Part shown: in pieces, positions 62,268 through 64,000 of the stretch
Layout of the letters: each line of letters begins with the position of its first letter
Position numbering within the stretch: position 1 is the first letter of the stretch
NCBI RefSeq assembly: GCF_000940805.1
Contig: NZ_CP007142.1
Span: 4,750,593 to 4,814,592, forward strand
DNA length: 64,000 nucleotides
Source of the DNA: Gynuella sunshinyii YC6258
GTDB taxonomy: Bacteria > Pseudomonadota > Gammaproteobacteria > Pseudomonadales > Natronospirillaceae
Reading direction: 5' to 3'
Made by a program: the position numbers and the translations under genes
The notes under the pieces: generated by a model
The model's database searches: none
What the model saw: the letters and a program-made list of their open reading frames with translations, nothing else
Told to the model about the DNA's origin: nothing

Positions 62268-64000
62268 CTAGTTAGGAGCATTACGACGAGGCAACTTTTT
62301 GGCCTTCTCTTCATCGTACCACCAGCTTTCCAACCCCACACCATAGGTGGGCAACACTTCAGGGCGGCTGAATTTATCCCAGTAAGCAACCCGCACCTTG
62401 TCATTATACCATTGCGGTACAACCAGATATTGCCATAACAAAACTCTGTCCAGGGCCTTGCCATAAGCCTGCAGTTCAGGAAGATTCGACTGATTCTGAA
62501 CAATTTTTTCCACCAGAGCATCAACGACTGGACTGGTATAACCGGAGTTGTTGTAAGTGCTATCGATATATTTGGAATGGAATTCATACTGCAACATGTT
62601 ATCCGGATAAACTCCACCTCCCAACGTACCGACCACCATATCATAATCCCGTTCCCGGAGCCGGTTAGTAGCCTGTGCGCTGTCGATGATTCGGATCGAC
62701 ATGTCAATACCTGCCTTCGCCAGATTTTCCTTAAAGGGTAGCGCTACCCGCTCATATGTTGGACTCCACAACATAAGCTCAAATGCCAGTTGCTGACCAT
62801 TCTGATCAACCAACTTGCCATTTTTTAACTGCCATCCAGCCTGCTTAAATAATGACAGCGCTTGTCGCAGTTGTGGCCGAATATTTCCACTTCCATCAGT
62901 TTTAGGCGGATTAAATTCCTGAGTAAATACTTCTGGCGGCAACTGATCCTTAAACCCGTTCAGAATCTCCAGCTCACGGCCTTGCGGAAGGCCACGTGCC
63001 ATATTGTCCGAATTCTGGAAATAACTGAGTTCACGCTTATAGAGCCCATAAAACAGGTTGGTATTACTCCATTCAAAGTCAAACAGGTAACCGATGGCTT
63101 CCCTGATTCTCCGGTCACTCAGTTGAGGGCGCGTCACATTGAATATGAAACCGATCATGGGTTTTGGTACGGAATAAGGTATCTCTTCTTTGCGGATGTA
63201 TCCCTGGTCGATGTTTTTACCTTCATAACCAGTTATCCAAACCTTGGCAACAGGTTCAGAACGAAAATCATATTCGCCTTTTTTAAACGCTTCGAGCATG
63301 ACCGTATCATCTTTATACATGTCGTAACGGACGAAATCGAAATTCAATAGCCCCTTCTGGGTTGGATGGTTGAGCGCCCAATAGTCCTTGTTGCGCTTAT
63401 ATACGACATATTGCCCCATTGAATAATCTGAGATCGTATACGGACCACTGACCACAGGCACTTCCACAAGCGGTTCGGATAAATCTACATCCTTCCAATA
63501 ATGCTTGGGAAATATTCTCAGCTCAGCCATTTGCATGGTTGTCGATTTATCTTTCTGAGGAGTGGTAAATTTAACGGTCAGATCATCTATTTTGGTAACT
63601 GTAATACCTTCCCAAAGCCTTGCCAGAGTCTCGATACCCTGTGTCATAAACTTATTGAACGAGAACACTACGTCATCTGCAGTGATAGGCACTCCATCAG
63701 ATGCACGAGCGCGGGGATCAAGATGAAAGATGACCCAGGAATAGTCATCAGGATACTCTATGGTCTGAGCAATAAGTCCATAGAGAACATTGTCTTCATC
63801 TTCGTTTGAGGTCATAAGGGAGTCAATCATAGACTCAGCAAGAGGTGCAGAACTTCCTCTGCGCGCAAAACGGTTAAAATTATCGAAACTCCCCCGAGCC
63901 CCGTATGTAACATAGCCCCCTCTTGGAGCATTAGGGTTCACATAGCGCCAATGCTCAAAGCCCTGCGCATATTTCGGCTCGCCTCTCAAAGCAATCGCAT
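62268..64000 (-). CDS. yejA: Peptide ABC transporter substrate-binding protein (YejA-like), 5' partial
   Basis: The frame runs off the right edge; the last readable residues at the N-terminal side (AIALRGEPKYAQGFEHW) look like the end of a signal peptide, so only the start is missing. SBP_bac_5 fold: YVNPNAPRGGYVTYGARGSFDNFN, DYSWVIFHLDPRARASDGVPITADDVVFSFNKFM, YKRNKDYWALNHPTQKGLLNFDFVRYDMYKDDTVMLEAFKKGEYDFRSE. YejA-type proteins bind oligopeptides. First gene of the operon. Confidence 0.9.
   Translation of the reverse strand, partial: AIALRGEPKYAQGFEHWRYVNPNAPRGGYVTYGARGSFDNFNRFARRGSSAPLAESMIDSLMTSNEDEDNVLYGLIAQTIEYPDDYSWVIFHLDPRARASDGVPITADDVVFSFNKFMTQGIETLARLWEGITVTKIDDLTVKFTTPQKDKSTTMQMAELRIFPKHYWKDVDLSEPLVEVPVVSGPYTISDYSMGQYVVYKRNKDYWALNHPTQKGLLNFDFVRYDMYKDDTVMLEAFKKGEYDFRSEPVAKVWITGYEGKNIDQGYIRKEEIPYSVPKPMIGFIFNVTRPQLSDRRIREAIGYLFDFEWSNTNLFYGLYKRELSYFQNSDNMARGLPQGRELEILNGFKDQLPPEVFTQEFNPPKTDGSGNIRPQLRQALSLFKQAGWQLKNGKLVDQNGQQLAFELMLWSPTYERVALPFKENLAKAGIDMSIRIIDSAQATNRLRERDYDMVVGTLGGGVYPDNMLQYEFHSKYIDSTYNNSGYTSPVVDALVEKIVQNQSNLPELQAYGKALDRVLLWQYLVVPQWYNDKVRVAYWDKFSRPEVLPTYGVGLESWWYDEEKAKKLPRRNAPN

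Overview
The window is chromosomal DNA of a gammaproteobacterium of moderate GC content. The gene order is close to the Pseudomonas/Oceanospirillales pattern: zapE-zapG-cysDN-nif3-algW-hisCDG-murA-mlaC-yrbG-lptCAB-rpoN-hpf-ptsN-rapZ-npr-mgtE, plus ispD-ispF-truD-pcm and rnm-yciO-scpAB-rluB. It is most likely a marine or saline-habitat member of the Oceanospirillales. Gynuella-like organisms come to mind, but I cannot place the genus without a search. No phage, insertion sequence, CRISPR array, tRNA gene or toxin-antitoxin pair was seen. Both outermost genes run off the window (yciK at the left, a yejA-like gene at the right).

Layout. 1-9.6 kb: yciK, a diguanylate cyclase, a TatD nuclease, a sirtuin, pdxH, a redoxin, then rluB-scpB-scpA and yciO-rnm on the minus strand. 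9.9-14.4 kb: plus-strand housekeeping genes yciI, an SH3/coiled-coil envelope protein, ppiA, mnmC and greB. 14.5-16.1 kb: a TyrR/PhhR-type regulator. 16.4-23.9 kb: a minus-strand series running ftsB-ispD-ispF-truD-pcm-popT(DUF368)-HIT-DUF924-PAP2-PAP2-glycosyltransferase. 24.0-29.4 kb: a complete rRNA operon (16S-23S-5S, minus strand) with two near-identical promoters and no tRNA in either spacer. 29.4-37.7 kb: an accessory-looking locus (see below). 37.7-48.4 kb: division, sulfate activation, envelope protease, histidine and murein genes. 48.6-58.4 kb: mlaC, a CaCA antiporter, the LPS transport genes, rpoN and the nitrogen-PTS genes, mgtE and darP. 58.5-64 kb: a yejABEF-type peptide importer.

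The most interesting system lies at 29.4-37.7 kb. A LuxR-family regulator without a luxI partner carries the Trp-to-Met and Tyr-to-Trp ligand-pocket substitutions (W57M, Y61W in TraR numbering) that define the plant-compound-responsive LuxR solos (OryR, XccR, PsoR, PipR). It is flanked on both sides by proline-iminopeptidase genes, one of which heads a six-gene operon with a complete oligopeptide-type ABC importer. This is the architecture of the PipR ethanolamine-derivative sensing system of plant-associated Pseudomonas, here in a different-looking genome.

Other points of note are a CysN protein whose fused APS-kinase domain has lost its P-loop, a probable ATT start codon in a PAP2 gene, interlocking inverted repeats between greB and tyrR, a sirtuin without its zinc cysteines, an orphan mlaC, and the absence of kdsD/kdsC, surE and mlaFEDB from conserved neighbourhoods. 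The clustering of popT, two PAP2 phosphatases and a glycosyltransferase suggests a lipid-carrier recycling module.
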